A program made the position numbers and the translations under genes. A DNA stretch of 43,578 nt from NCBI GenBank assembly GCA_018780145.1, contig JADMKA010000149.1, forward strand, positions 1-43,578, given 5' to 3'. The stretch comes from Vitreoscilla sp. GTDB taxonomy: Bacteria; Pseudomonadota; Gammaproteobacteria; Burkholderiales; Burkholderiaceae_C. Below, piece by piece: positions 27,386 to 37,031 of the stretch; the first letter of the stretch is position 1, and each line of letters begins with the position of its first letter. The notes beneath the pieces are model-generated. The model saw only the letters and a program-made list of their open reading frames with translations. It was not told where the DNA came from and did not search any database.

Positions 27386-27891
27386 TGTCGATGAACACAC
27401 CCATGCACAACAAGCGAACGTTTCTCTGGGCCCTGCTTGGCCTGGCCGCCGGGGCCCATGCCCACGGCACCAAGGATCACCCGGCCCTGCCCCAAGCCGT
27501 GAAGAAGGAGCAGAAGGACTGGGGCATCGCCGGCGAAATCAAGTCGGCCCGGCGGACCATCGAGGTGCGGATGCTCGACACGATGCGCTTCGTGCCCGAG
27601 CGCATCACGGTGCGGCGGGGCGAGACCATCCGCTTCGTCGTGAAGAACACCGGCCAGAGCCTGCACGAGTTCGTCATCGGCACCAAGGCGGAGAACGAGG
27701 CGCATGCCGCGCTGATGCTGAAGTTCCCGGACATGGAACACGACGAGCCCTACATGGCCCACGTGCCCGCCGGCCAGACCGGCCAGATCGTCTGGACCTT
27801 CAACCGCGCAGGTGAATTCGAGTTCGCCTGCCTGATCGCCGGGCACTACCAGGCCGGCATGCGCGGGGTGATCACGGTCAGCCCGGCGTGA
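27385..27891 (+). CDS. Periplasmic cupredoxin
   Basis: This blue-copper-like protein of 168 residues has a signal peptide (TFLWALLGLAAGAHA) and a single plastocyanin/azurin-like domain. Ligands visible: His in SLHEFVIG, then Cys, His and Met in FACLIAGHYQAGM. It may shuttle electrons or copper to or from the oxidase encoded just before it. Translation probably starts in the TGATG overlap, though in-frame ATGs at 27391 and 27403 are possible. It is the last gene of the copper operon. Confidence 0.85.
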   Translation: MSMNTPMHNKRTFLWALLGLAAGAHAHGTKDHPALPQAVKKEQKDWGIAGEIKSARRTIEVRMLDTMRFVPERITVRRGETIRFVVKNTGQSLHEFVIGTKAENEAHAALMLKFPDMEHDEPYMAHVPAGQTGQIVWTFNRAGEFEFACLIAGHYQAGMRGVITVSPA

Positions 27892-27900
27892 TGTGATCCA

Positions 27901-27918
27901 GTGCCGGTTCCCCGGCAC
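27901..27918. terminator. Hairpin between convergent copper and box operons
   Basis: GTGCCGG-TTCC-CCGGCAC has a perfect seven-pair stem in the 39 bases between convergent stops. There is no T run, but position supports a shared terminator. Confidence 0.5.
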
Positions 27919-27930
27919 CGGGTGCTTCAT

Positions 27931-28707
27931 TCACCGCTCGACGAAGGCCCGCTCGAACACGTAGTCGCCCGGCTCGCCCAGCCGGGCCGAGACCTTCAGG
28001 CCGTATTCGTCCAGCAGGGCGCAGGTGTCTTTCAGCATGCTGGGGCTGCCGCAGATCATGGCGCGGTCGGTGGCCGGGTTCAGCGTGGGCAGGCCGGCGT
28101 CGGCGAACAGCTTGCCGCTGTGCATCAGTTCGGTCAGGCGGCCCTGGTTGCGGAAGGGTTCGCGGGTGACGGTGGGGTAGTAGACGAGCTTGGCGCGAAC
28201 GTCCTGGCCGAAGAACTCGTTGCCCGGTAACTCCTCCTCGATCATCTGCGCATAGGCCAGCTCGCTCTTGGTGCGCACGCCGTGCACCAGCACCACCCGC
28301 TCGAAGCGCTCGTAGACCTCGGGGTCCTTGATGATGCTGAGGAAGGGCGCCAGGCCGGTGCCGGTGCCGAACAGGTACAGGTGCTTGCCGGGCAGCAGAT
28401 CACTGAGCAGCAGGGTGCCGTGGGCCTTGCGGCCGACCAGCACCGAGTCGCCCACGTGCAGGTGCTGCAGCCGCGAGGTCAGCGGGCCGTTGGGCACCTT
28501 GATGCTGAAGAACTCCAGCTGCTCGTCGTAATGTGCGCTGGCCACGCTGTAGGCGCGCATCAACGCCTTGCCGTCGACCATCAGGCCGATCATCACGAAT
28601 TGCCCGCTCTCGAAGCGCAGCGCCTGGTCGCGCGTGCAGCGGAAGGTGAAGAGCGACTCGTTCCAGTGGTGGACGTGAGTGACCTTCTCCGTGCTGTAGG
28701 CGCTCAT
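27931..28707 (-). CDS. fpr: Ferredoxin-NADP reductase, last gene of the box operon
   Basis: This FAD enzyme (258 residues) moves electrons between NADPH and ferredoxin or flavodoxin. Visible: FESGQFVMIGLMVDGKALMRAYSVAS (FAD motif RAYS), LYLFGTGTGLAPFLSIIKD (NADP binding), VLVHGVRTKSELAY, MICGSPSMLKDTCALL, and the family C-terminus YVFERAFVER. It lies twelve bases after pcaF on the same strand, so it is the sixth gene of boxC-boxB-boxA-hydroxyacyl-CoA dehydrogenase-pcaF-fpr. BoxA already has its own reductase module. An fpr here could support BoxAB with reduced ferredoxin or serve oxidative stress from the oxygenase; both are inference. Confidence 0.9.
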   Translation of the reverse strand: MSAYSTEKVTHVHHWNESLFTFRCTRDQALRFESGQFVMIGLMVDGKALMRAYSVASAHYDEQLEFFSIKVPNGPLTSRLQHLHVGDSVLVGRKAHGTLLLSDLLPGKHLYLFGTGTGLAPFLSIIKDPEVYERFERVVLVHGVRTKSELAYAQMIEEELPGNEFFGQDVRAKLVYYPTVTREPFRNQGRLTELMHSGKLFADAGLPTLNPATDRAMICGSPSMLKDTCALLDEYGLKVSARLGEPGDYVFERAFVER

Positions 28708-28719
28708 GGGTACCCCTGG

Positions 28720-29922
28720 CTACACGCGTTCGACGATCAGTGCGATGCCCTGCCCGACGCCGATGCACATGGTGCACAGCGCATAGCGCCCGCCGATGGC
28801 GTGGAGCTGGTTGATCGCGGTGGTCACCAGCCGCGCGCCGCTGGCGCCCAGCGGGTGGCCCAGCGCGATCGCGCCGCCGTTCGGGTTGACGCGGGCGTCG
28901 TCGTCGGCCAGGCCCAGGTCGCGCAGCACGGCCAGGCCCTGCGCCGCGAAGGCCTCGTTCAGCTCGATGACATCCATCTGCGACAGGCTGAGGCCGGCCA
29001 GCTCCAGCACCTTGCGGGTGGCCGGTGCCGGGCCGAAGCCCATGATGCGCGGGGCCACGCCGGCGGTGGCCATGCCGACCACGCGGGCGCGCGGCGTCAG
29101 GCCGTGGCGCGCGGCGGCTGATTCGCTGGCCATCAGCAGCGCGCAGGCGCCGTCGTTCACGCCGCTGGCGTTGCCGGCGGTCACCGTGCCGTCCGGCCGC
29201 ACCACGCCCTTCAGCTTGGCCAGGGCCTCCAGCGAGGTTTCACGGGGGTGCTCGTCCTTGGCCACCACGGTGGCCTCGCCCTTCTTGCCGGCGATGGTCA
29301 CCGGGGTGATCTCGGCGTCGAAGAAGCCGCTCTGCTGGGCCTTCAGCGCCAGGGTCTGCGAGCGCAGGGCCATGCGGTCCTGGGCGGCGCGCTCGATCTT
29401 GAAATCGGTGGCCACGTTCTCGGCGGTCTCGGGCATGGAGTCGACGCCGTGCATCTCCTTCATCAGCTTGTTGACGAAGCGCCAGCCGATGGTGGTGTCG
29501 TAGACCGCGTTGGCGCGGCTGAAGGCGCTCTCGGCCTTGGGCATCACGAAGGGCGCTCGGCTCATGCTCTCGACGCCGCCGGCGATCATCAGCCCGGCCT
29601 CGCCGGCCTTGATGGCGCGTGCGGCGCTGCCCACCGCGTCCATGCCCGAACCGCACAGGCGGTTGATCGTGGCGCCGGGCACGTCGATCGGCAGGCCGGC
29701 CAGCAGGCTGGACATGTGGGCGACGTTGCGGTTGTCTTCACCGGCCTGGTTGGCGCAGCCGTAGAGCACATCGGTGACGGCGGCCCAGTCGACGTTCGGG
29801 TGGCGGGCCATCAGGGCCTTGATCGGGATGGCCCCCAGGTCGTCGGCGCGCACCGACGACAAGGCGCCGCCGTAGCGGCCGAAGGGGGTGCGGATGGCGT
29901 CGCAGATGTAGGCGTGGTTCAT
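28720..29922 (-). CDS. pcaF: 3-oxoadipyl-CoA/acetyl-CoA thiolase
   Basis: This 400-residue thiolase cleaves 3-oxoadipyl-CoA to succinyl-CoA and acetyl-CoA, the last step of the box route. Catalytic Cys is in TINRLCGSGMDAVG, His in NPNGGAIALGHPLGASGAR, second Cys in ALCTMCIGVGQGIALI. The opening AYICDAIRTPFGRYGGALS and the block VDWAAVTDVLYGCANQAGEDNRNVA (two parts) are typical of PcaF/PaaJ. It is 18 bases downstream of the hydroxyacyl-CoA dehydrogenase. Length and motifs are normal. Confidence 0.92.
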   Translation of the reverse strand: MNHAYICDAIRTPFGRYGGALSSVRADDLGAIPIKALMARHPNVDWAAVTDVLYGCANQAGEDNRNVAHMSSLLAGLPIDVPGATINRLCGSGMDAVGSAARAIKAGEAGLMIAGGVESMSRAPFVMPKAESAFSRANAVYDTTIGWRFVNKLMKEMHGVDSMPETAENVATDFKIERAAQDRMALRSQTLALKAQQSGFFDAEITPVTIAGKKGEATVVAKDEHPRETSLEALAKLKGVVRPDGTVTAGNASGVNDGACALLMASESAAARHGLTPRARVVGMATAGVAPRIMGFGPAPATRKVLELAGLSLSQMDVIELNEAFAAQGLAVLRDLGLADDDARVNPNGGAIALGHPLGASGARLVTTAINQLHAIGGRYALCTMCIGVGQGIALIVERV

Positions 29923-29940
29923 GGTGTTCTCGAAGGAGGT

Positions 29941-31446
29941 TCAGCCCTGGCGGCGCAGCCAGGGGCTGACACGATAACGCTCACCGCGGTGGTGTGCGTC
30001 CAGCGCATCCACCAGGGCGACGACGCCAGGCACGCTCCAGCGCGCCAGCCACTCGAAGGGGCCGGCCGGGTAGTTGACGCCCAGCTTCATCGCCGCGTCC
30101 GCCCCCTCTGGGCTGCAGACGCCTTGCAGCACCGCGTCGGCCGCTTCGTTGACCAGCATCGCGATCGTGCGGGCGACCACCAGGCCGGGCGTGTCGGCCA
30201 CGGCCTGCGGGGCGAAGCCGAGTGCCGCCAGCCAGGCCGGGGCCTGGGCGCGCCAGGCGGTGCTGGCCGAATCCGCCACGGCGTAGGCCAGGGCGGTGCC
30301 GGGTGGCGCGGGTTGCAGGATCGGGCGGTCGAAGACGGCGAGATCGGCGCAGCCGGTGGCGGCGGCCCATTCGCGGGCGCGGCGGCCGTCGGTGAGCACC
30401 AGGCGCGCGCTGTCGATGGCCAGCCCGGCCCAGCCGCTGCCCCGAACCCGGGCCGCGCTGATGCCGCGACCGGCGAGTGCCGCCGCGAAGGCCTCGGCGA
30501 TGGCGTCGTCGCCGTGGATGTCGATGCGCCCGGCGGGTGCCGGCTCGGCCGCCGCCACGGGCGGCATGGCAGGGGCGCCCTCGGGGTAGCGATAGAAGCC
30601 GCGGCCGTTCTTGCGGCCCAGCAGGCCGCCGTCCACCAGCTCGCGCTGCACCAGCGAAGGCACGTAGCGCTTGTCCTGGAAGTTGGCGTCGTAGACCGAT
30701 TGGGTGACCGCGAAGTTGGTGTCGTGGCCGATCAGATCCATCAACTCGCAGGGGCCCATTCGGAAGCCGGCGCCGCGCAGGCAGGCATCCAGCACCTGGG
30801 GGGCGGCGGCCTGCTCCAGCAGCAGCGCGAGCGTCTCGGCGTAGTAGGGCCGGGCGATGCGGTTGACGATGAAGCCCGGCGTGGAGCGCGCATGCACCGG
30901 CACCTTGCCCCAGGCCTTGGACAGCTCGAAGATGGCCGCGGCGACAGCCGGCTCGGTGTGCAGCCCGGAGACCACCTCGACCAGCTTCATCAGCGGCACC
31001 GGGTTGAAGAAGTGCATGCCCACCAGCCGGCCGGGGTGGGCCAGGCCGTTGGCCAGCGCGGTGACCGAGATCGACGAGGTGTTGGTGGCGAGCACGCAGC
31101 TTGCGCTGACCACGGCCTCCAGCTGGCGCAGCAGGCCGCGCTTGACCTCCAGGTTCTCGATGATCGCCTCGATGACCAGGCAGGCATCGCGTGCTGCGTC
31201 CAGCGTGGCCACCGGGGTGATGCGGGCCAGCGCCGCCTCGGCGGCCTCGGGCGCCAGCTTGCCCTTGGCGGCCAGGCCTTGCAGCGTGGTGCCGAGTTTG
31301 GCGCGGGCTTCGGCGGCGGCGCCTTCGCGGGTGTCGAACAGCATCACCGGGTGGCCGGCTTGCGCGGCCACCTGGGCGATGCCGGCGCCCATGATGCCGG
31401 CGCCGATGACGAGGACGGGGGCGCCGGGGGCGGTGAGATCGGGCAT
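29941..31446 (-). CDS. paaH: 3-hydroxyacyl-CoA dehydrogenase (3-hydroxyadipyl-CoA)
   Basis: This 501-residue NAD enzyme oxidises 3-hydroxyadipyl-CoA to the 3-oxo form. The Rossmann motif GAGIMGAGIAQVAAQAG is followed by VIEAIIENLEVKRGLL, ATNTSSISVTALAN, GMHFFNPVPLMKLVEVV with the catalytic His region, and TPGFIVNRIARPYYAE. A second, shorter C-terminal domain (VARTIAMLVNEAADAVLQGV, GVNYPAGPFEWLARW) makes this the long PaaH/PaaC form. Its ATG overlaps the boxA stop (TGATG). No separate enoyl-CoA hydratase for the preceding step is in the cluster. Confidence 0.9.
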   Translation of the reverse strand: MPDLTAPGAPVLVIGAGIMGAGIAQVAAQAGHPVMLFDTREGAAAEARAKLGTTLQGLAAKGKLAPEAAEAALARITPVATLDAARDACLVIEAIIENLEVKRGLLRQLEAVVSASCVLATNTSSISVTALANGLAHPGRLVGMHFFNPVPLMKLVEVVSGLHTEPAVAAAIFELSKAWGKVPVHARSTPGFIVNRIARPYYAETLALLLEQAAAPQVLDACLRGAGFRMGPCELMDLIGHDTNFAVTQSVYDANFQDKRYVPSLVQRELVDGGLLGRKNGRGFYRYPEGAPAMPPVAAAEPAPAGRIDIHGDDAIAEAFAAALAGRGISAARVRGSGWAGLAIDSARLVLTDGRRAREWAAATGCADLAVFDRPILQPAPPGTALAYAVADSASTAWRAQAPAWLAALGFAPQAVADTPGLVVARTIAMLVNEAADAVLQGVCSPEGADAAMKLGVNYPAGPFEWLARWSVPGVVALVDALDAHHRGERYRVSPWLRRQG

Positions 31447-32708
31447 CAGTAGGTCTCCAGGTGCAGCCGCCCTTCCTTCTTCAGCGCGGCGCCAAGAGTC
31501 TCCCACGACAGGCCAGCCCCTTGTGCGATGTCACGCAATGCCAGCACCACGCCTTCTTCCATCGATTTCAGGCCACAGACGTAGAAGCAGGTGTTGCCGT
31601 CCTTCAGCAGCGCGGCCAGGTCGGCGGCGCGTTCGCGCATCGCGTCCTGCACGTAGCGCTTGGGGTGGCCGGCTGTGCGGGAGAAGGCGAAATTGATGTC
31701 GATGAAATCCTTGGGCAGGTTCTGCAGCGGGCCGAAGTAGGGCAGTTCCTCCTGCGTGCGGGCGCCGAAGAACAGCATCAGCTTGCCACCCTCGAACTTG
31801 CCGCTGGCACGCAGGCGCCGCCGCCACTCGGTCATCGCCCGCATCGGCGCCGAGCCGGTGCCGGTGCAGATCATCACGATGTTCGAGCGCGGGTGGTTGG
31901 GCATCAGGAACGAGCTGCCGAAGGGCCCGATCACCTGGACCGTGTCGCCCACCTTCAGGTCGCACATGAAGTTCGAACCGACACCGCGAACCGGTTGGCC
32001 CTGGTGGTCCTCCAGCACCCGCTTGATGGTCAGCGAGACGTTGTTGTACCCGGGCCGCTCGCCATTGCGCGGGCTGGCGATGGAGTACTGCCGTGCGTGG
32101 TGCGGCTTGCCCTGCGCGTCCGTCCCCGGCGGCAGGATGCCGATCGACTGGCCCTCCAGCACCGGGAAGGGCATGGCGCCGAAATCCAGCACCACGTGGT
32201 GGGTGTCGTAGTCGCTGCCCTGAGTCTTGCCGACCTCGGTGACCCGCACGTTGCCGGCCACCGTGGCGGTGACCGGGCCGGTCTTCGGGCCATAGAGGTT
32301 GGTGTAGGCGTGCGCGGCCGACCAGGGCGGCAGCGTGGCGCCCCAGGCCGAGGCGACGAAGGGCTGCTCGGCCGCCTCCAGCTGGGTGGCCGGCACGGCA
32401 GGGGGTGCCGGTGCGGCGGCCACACCCTCCGGCAGGGCTTGTTCGCCGGGCAGTTCGTCCCAGCCGAGCTGCTCGTCCACCGAGTAGGCGCGCAGCTTCA
32501 GCACGGTGCGCCAGTTGTCGATCGAGCCGGTGGGGCAGGGCGAGATGCAGTCCATGCAGCGGTTGCACTTCTCCGCATCGACCACGTAGTTGCGCGAGTC
32601 GTGGGTGATGGCCTGGACCGGGCAGATCGCCTCGCAGGTATTGCAGCGGATGCAGATCTCGGGATCGATCAGGTGCTGCTGGATGACGTCTGCCACGGCC
32701 ATGTCCAT
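31446..32708 (-). CDS. boxA: Benzoyl-CoA 2,3-epoxidase, reductase component BoxA
   Basis: BoxA (420 residues) passes electrons from NADPH to BoxB. Two 4Fe-4S motifs are at the N-terminus ([12 protein letters not shown] near residue 19; [14 protein letters not shown] near 48). An Ala/Pro linker follows, then the ferredoxin-reductase part: [13 protein letters not shown] for [21 protein letters not shown] for NADP, and [18 protein letters not shown]. The end [11 protein letters not shown] is the usual Box/FNR C-terminus. It follows boxB by 16 bases and shares TGATG with the next gene. Confidence 0.96.
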   Translation of the reverse strand: MDMAVADVIQQHLIDPEICIRCNTCEAICPVQAITHDSRNYVVDAEKCNRCMDCISPCPTGSIDNWRTVLKLRAYSVDEQLGWDELPGEQALPEGVAAAPAPPAVPATQLEAAEQPFVASAWGATLPPWSAAHAYTNLYGPKTGPVTATVAGNVRVTEVGKTQGSDYDTHHVVLDFGAMPFPVLEGQSIGILPPGTDAQGKPHHARQYSIASPRNGERPGYNNVSLTIKRVLEDHQGQPVRGVGSNFMCDLKVGDTVQVIGPFGSSFLMPNHPRSNIVMICTGTGSAPMRAMTEWRRRLRASGKFEGGKLMLFFGARTQEELPYFGPLQNLPKDFIDINFAFSRTAGHPKRYVQDAMRERAADLAALLKDGNTCFYVCGLKSMEEGVVLALRDIAQGAGLSWETLGAALKKEGRLHLETY

Positions 32709-32724
32709 GGGGTGCCCCTTGTGG

Positions 32725-34152
<1,428 letters not shown>

Positions 34153-34164
34153 GATGGTGTCTCC

Positions 34165-35823
34165 TTAAACCCGGTTCCAGTCGAATTGCGCCTTGTCGCC
34201 CTTGCCGTAGACCTTGAGCGCGCCCTTGTCGCCGACGGCGTTGGGGCGCTGGAAGATCCAGTTCTGCCAGGCGGTGAGCCGGCCGAAGACGCGGGTGAAC
34301 ATGTTCTCGGGGCCGTTGAAGCGCAGGTTGGCTTCCATGCCGGTCAATGCATCGGGGCTCATCGCGACACGCTCCTCGATGGCGATGCGCGTTTCGTCGG
34401 CCCAGTCGATGTCGTCCGGGTTGCTGGTCACCAGGCCCAGCGCGAAGGCGGCGTCGGCGTCCAGAGGCTGGCCCAGGCGTTCGCGGATGGCGGCCAGCGG
34501 GGCGGCCTCGTCGTAGAAGCGGCGGCCCAGGCGGCTCTGGCCGGTGACCATCGGGTAGCGGCCGAAGTTGATCTCGCCCACGGTGAGCTTCGGCGCGCGG
34601 GCCTCGTCGTCCGGCAGCGCCAGGTGGTAGCTGCGGTCACAGGCCAGGGCCAGCTCCAGCAGCGTGCCGGCGAAGCAGGAGCCCGGCTCGATCAGCGCGA
34701 ACAGGCTGCGCGAGGACACATCCAGCCGGCTGAAGGTGCGGCGCAGCAGGCCCAGGGTCTCGCGCACCAGCCAGTGGCCGGCATTCGCCTGCAGCGTGGC
34801 GTCCATCGCCAGCACCGCGGCGCTGTCGCCCTCGGTCTTGATCAGCCAGGTGCCGATCTCCAGCTCGTTGGTGCGCATCTGCAGGATCGCGTCCTCCAGC
34901 TCGCGGGCCATCTGCAGCGGGTACCAGGCGGCACCGGCGGCCTCGATGCCGGCGATGTCGGCGGGCTGGGCTCCGGTGGGGCCCTTCACGGTGAAGCTGG
35001 CGGTGCGCTTGGCCCGGTCGATCTCGACGGTGACGTTCGGGTAGCGCAGCGCATCGGGCTCGACGCTGCACTCCAGCCGGGTCAGCGTGACGCCCCGGCC
35101 GCCGGCGGGGCGGTCGCTCTGGGCGGCCAGTTGCAGCGCGCGCTCCTGCACCTTGGCGGCGAAGGCGGCGGGCTTGGCGATGTCGTCCACCAGGCGCCAC
35201 TCCTTGGCCTTCTGGCCGCGCACGCCCTCGGTGGTGGTGCAGAAGATGTCGGCCAGGTCGTGCCGCACCTTGCGCTTGTCGGTGACCCGGGTCAGGCCGC
35301 CGGTGCCCGGCAGCACGCCCAGCAGCGGCACCTCGGGCAGGCTGACGGCGCTGCTGCGGTCGTCCACCAGGATGATCTCGTCGCAGGCCAGGGCCAGCTC
35401 GTAGCCACCGCCGGCGCAGGCGCCGTTGACGGCGGCCAGGAACTTCAGGCCCGAGTTCGCCGACGAATCCTCGAAGCCGTTGCGGGTTTCGTTGGTGAAC
35501 TTGCAGAAGTTCACCTTCCAGGCGTGGCTGGAGACGCCCAGCATGAAGATGTTGGCGCCCGAGCAGAAGACCTTGTCCTTCGCGCTGGTCAGCACGATGG
35601 TGCGCACCTCGGGGTGCTCGAAGCGGACGCGGTTGATGGCGTCGTTCAGCTCGATGTCCACGCCCAGGTCGTAGCTGTTCAGCTTGAGCTTGTAGCCAGG
35701 CCGCAGGCCGGCGTTTTCATCGAAATCAGCCGCCAGCGTGGCGACGGGGCCCTCGAAGCGCAGCTTCCAGTGGCGGTATTGGGAGGGGTGGGTCTGGTAA
35801 TCGACACGGGGGGCAGTGCTCAC
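34165..35823 (-). CDS. boxC: 2,3-epoxybenzoyl-CoA dihydrolase BoxC
   Basis: BoxC (552 residues) opens the epoxybenzoyl-CoA ring by adding two waters, releasing formate and 3,4-dehydroadipyl-CoA semialdehyde. It has two crotonase-like halves. The first has VFCSGANIFMLG and ACAGGGYELALACDEIILVDD, which shape the oxyanion hole; LLGVLPGTGGLTRV follows. The second has ALIEPGSCFAGTLLELALACD. I take the GTG at 35823 as start because AGGAGG stands eight bases upstream; the longer frame to 35850 would run through the BoxR operator. It is the first gene of the leftward box operon. Confidence 0.95.
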   Translation of the reverse strand: MSTAPRVDYQTHPSQYRHWKLRFEGPVATLAADFDENAGLRPGYKLKLNSYDLGVDIELNDAINRVRFEHPEVRTIVLTSAKDKVFCSGANIFMLGVSSHAWKVNFCKFTNETRNGFEDSSANSGLKFLAAVNGACAGGGYELALACDEIILVDDRSSAVSLPEVPLLGVLPGTGGLTRVTDKRKVRHDLADIFCTTTEGVRGQKAKEWRLVDDIAKPAAFAAKVQERALQLAAQSDRPAGGRGVTLTRLECSVEPDALRYPNVTVEIDRAKRTASFTVKGPTGAQPADIAGIEAAGAAWYPLQMARELEDAILQMRTNELEIGTWLIKTEGDSAAVLAMDATLQANAGHWLVRETLGLLRRTFSRLDVSSRSLFALIEPGSCFAGTLLELALACDRSYHLALPDDEARAPKLTVGEINFGRYPMVTGQSRLGRRFYDEAAPLAAIRERLGQPLDADAAFALGLVTSNPDDIDWADETRIAIEERVAMSPDALTGMEANLRFNGPENMFTRVFGRLTAWQNWIFQRPNAVGDKGALKVYGKGDKAQFDWNRV

Positions 35824-35843
35824 GGTGTGGGCCTCCTGGGTTA

Positions 35844-35857
35844 AGCACAATAGTGCA
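35844..35857. promoter_or_regulatory. BoxR operator-like site 1
   Basis: AGCACAATAGTGCA fits TGCA-N6-TGCA with one change and shares GCANNATAGTGC with site 2. Its TGCATTTC also forms an inverted repeat with GAAATGCA at 35872-35879. It lies between the boxC promoter and the ribosome-binding site. Confidence 0.6.
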
Positions 35858-35875
35858 TTTCGTCAACCGATGAAA

Positions 35876-35889
35876 TGCATGATAGTGCA
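35876..35889. promoter_or_regulatory. BoxR operator-like site 2
   Basis: TGCATGATAGTGCA is an exact TGCA-N6-TGCA, the type of motif I recall for BzdR/BoxR regulators. It covers the -10 of the boxC promoter and is 32 bases (three turns) from site 1. Confidence 0.7.
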
Positions 35890-35906
35890 TATCTTGATCT
35901 TGTCAA
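35879..35906 (-). promoter_or_regulatory. boxC operon promoter
   Basis: On the minus strand, TTGACA (35906-35901) and TATCAT (35884-35879) are 16 bases apart. The -35 is perfect. The -10 lies inside operator site 2, so BoxR would block it directly. Confidence 0.65.
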
Positions 35907-35949
35907 GCGAATCAGCAACTGTCGCCCGGCCGTTCCGAAGACAGTTGCT

Positions 35950-35994
35950 GGCCCCCACGGGGGGCGGGCGCGGCACCCCGCGGCCGGGGGCTGA
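35950..35994. repeat. GC-rich palindromic repeat, intergenic copy
   Basis: GCCCCCACGGGGGGC, then GGGCGCGGCA and CCGGGGGCT, matches the architecture of the copy inside the ligase gene at 4527-4600. Here it lies between the end of boxR (36018) and the boxC promoter, where its hairpin could serve as boxR terminator. Confidence 0.55.
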
Positions 35995-36017
35995 CATACA
36001 TGGGCGAGTCCTCGGTG

Positions 36018-36908
36018 TCAGCAGGGGAGTTGCAGTGCACGCCGCACCAGATCACGCAGCGCGGTGAAGGTGGCTTCCAGCGGCGCCGCGCTGGTGTCGA
36101 GCCGGAACTCGGCCTTGGAATAGAAAGCGGCGCGGCCGGCGAGGATGCCTTTCAGGTCTTCCATCGCCTCGCGGCTGGCGGCCATGGGGCGCAGGTCGCC
36201 CTGCGCGGTGACGCGCTTCATGTGGTCTTCGGCATCGGCCTGCAGCCAGACGGTGGTGCAGTGGGCCAGCAGCTGGTTGAAGGTGGCCGGGTCGGAGACC
36301 AGGCCGCCAGGCGTGGCAATCACCGCCTCGGGGTAGATCTGGATCGCCTCCTCCAGCGCGCGCCGCTCGTAGCGGCGGTAGGCGTTCATGCCATAAAGGC
36401 CCTGGATCTCGGAGATGCTGCAGCCGGCGAACTTCTCGATCTCGCGGCTCAGCTCGACGAAGGGGTAGCCCAGGTCGTCCGCCAGCATCTGCCCCAGGGT
36501 GGATTTGCCGGCCCCGCGCAGGCCGATCAACGCCACCCGCTGGCTGCGTGCGGCGTTGGCGCCGCCGGTGCCCAGCAACTCGCCGATGGCGGCGCGCACC
36601 CGGCTGAGGGTGGCCTCGTCGCGGCCCTCCAGCAGCTCCCGGATCAGCAGCCACTCGGGTGAGCTGGTGGTGACGTCGCCCAGCAGCTCGGCCAACGAGC
36701 ATTGCAGCGCGCCCGCCACCTGCAGCAGCACCAGGATGGAGGCGTTGCCGATGCCGTATTCGAGGTTGGCCAGGTGGCGCTCGGAGACATCCGCCGCCAG
36801 CGCCACCGCCTTGCGGGTGAGGCCACGCCGGCTGCGCAGCGAGCGCACCCGCTCGCCCAGCGCCATCAGGAACGGGTTCTTCTCGTCGGCCTCGGATTCG
36901 GTGGGCAT
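36018..36908 (-). CDS. boxR: BoxR, benzoyl-CoA-responsive regulator
   Basis: BoxR-type repressors are built from an XRE helix-turn-helix and a shikimate-kinase-like sensor domain, and both are clear here. The HTH is FLMALGERVRSLRSRRGLTRKA with the recognition part VSERHLANLEYGIGNASI. From about residue 125 comes the kinase fold with the P-loop LIGLRGAGKSTLGQMLA, SREIEKFAGCSISEIQGLYG and ATPGGLVSD. Family members bind benzoyl-CoA through this domain. I prefer the ATG at 36908 (296 residues). A longer frame to 36941 would place an operator-like site and a TATATT -10 inside the gene. It is divergent from the DUF4863/dehydrogenase/ligase unit and lies upstream of boxC on the same strand. Confidence 0.93.
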   Translation of the reverse strand: MPTESEADEKNPFLMALGERVRSLRSRRGLTRKAVALAADVSERHLANLEYGIGNASILVLLQVAGALQCSLAELLGDVTTSSPEWLLIRELLEGRDEATLSRVRAAIGELLGTGGANAARSQRVALIGLRGAGKSTLGQMLADDLGYPFVELSREIEKFAGCSISEIQGLYGMNAYRRYERRALEEAIQIYPEAVIATPGGLVSDPATFNQLLAHCTTVWLQADAEDHMKRVTAQGDLRPMAASREAMEDLKGILAGRAAFYSKAEFRLDTSAAPLEATFTALRDLVRRALQLPC

Positions 36909-36921
36909 GGGCTCTGGAACA

Positions 36922-36935
36922 TGCAATATAGTGCT
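36922..36935. promoter_or_regulatory. BoxR operator-like site 3
   Basis: TGCAATATAGTGCT matches TGCA-N6-TGCA except for the last base. It overlaps the start of the rightward -35 and the probable -10 (TATATT on the minus strand) of boxR, so BoxR could control both directions. Confidence 0.6.
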
Positions 36936-36963
36936 TGACATTGGCGGTCGTCGGTTCTATGGT
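36935..36963 (+). promoter_or_regulatory. Promoter of the rightward benzoate unit
   Basis: TTGACA (36935-36940) and TATGGT (36958-36963) with 17-base spacing lie 69 bases before the first start codon and directly next to operator-like site 3. Confidence 0.55.
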
Positions 36964-36970
36964 TCGCATA

Positions 36971-36984
36971 GGCACAATAATTCA
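36971..36984. promoter_or_regulatory. Degenerate BoxR operator-like site 4
   Basis: GGCACAATAATTCA agrees with site 1 at 10-11 of 14 positions. It would lie at the transcription start of the rightward unit. Weak on its own, it gains support from the other three. Confidence 0.35.
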
Positions 36985-37031
36985 TCCGCCCCCGGTCCGC
37001 AAGCCGGCGGCACTGACCGGAGACAAGCACC

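Noticed and set aside
35826-35850. Upstream start for boxC at 35850
   Set aside because: It would run through operator site 1 and lacks a ribosome-binding site, while the GTG at 35823 has AGGAGG at the right distance.
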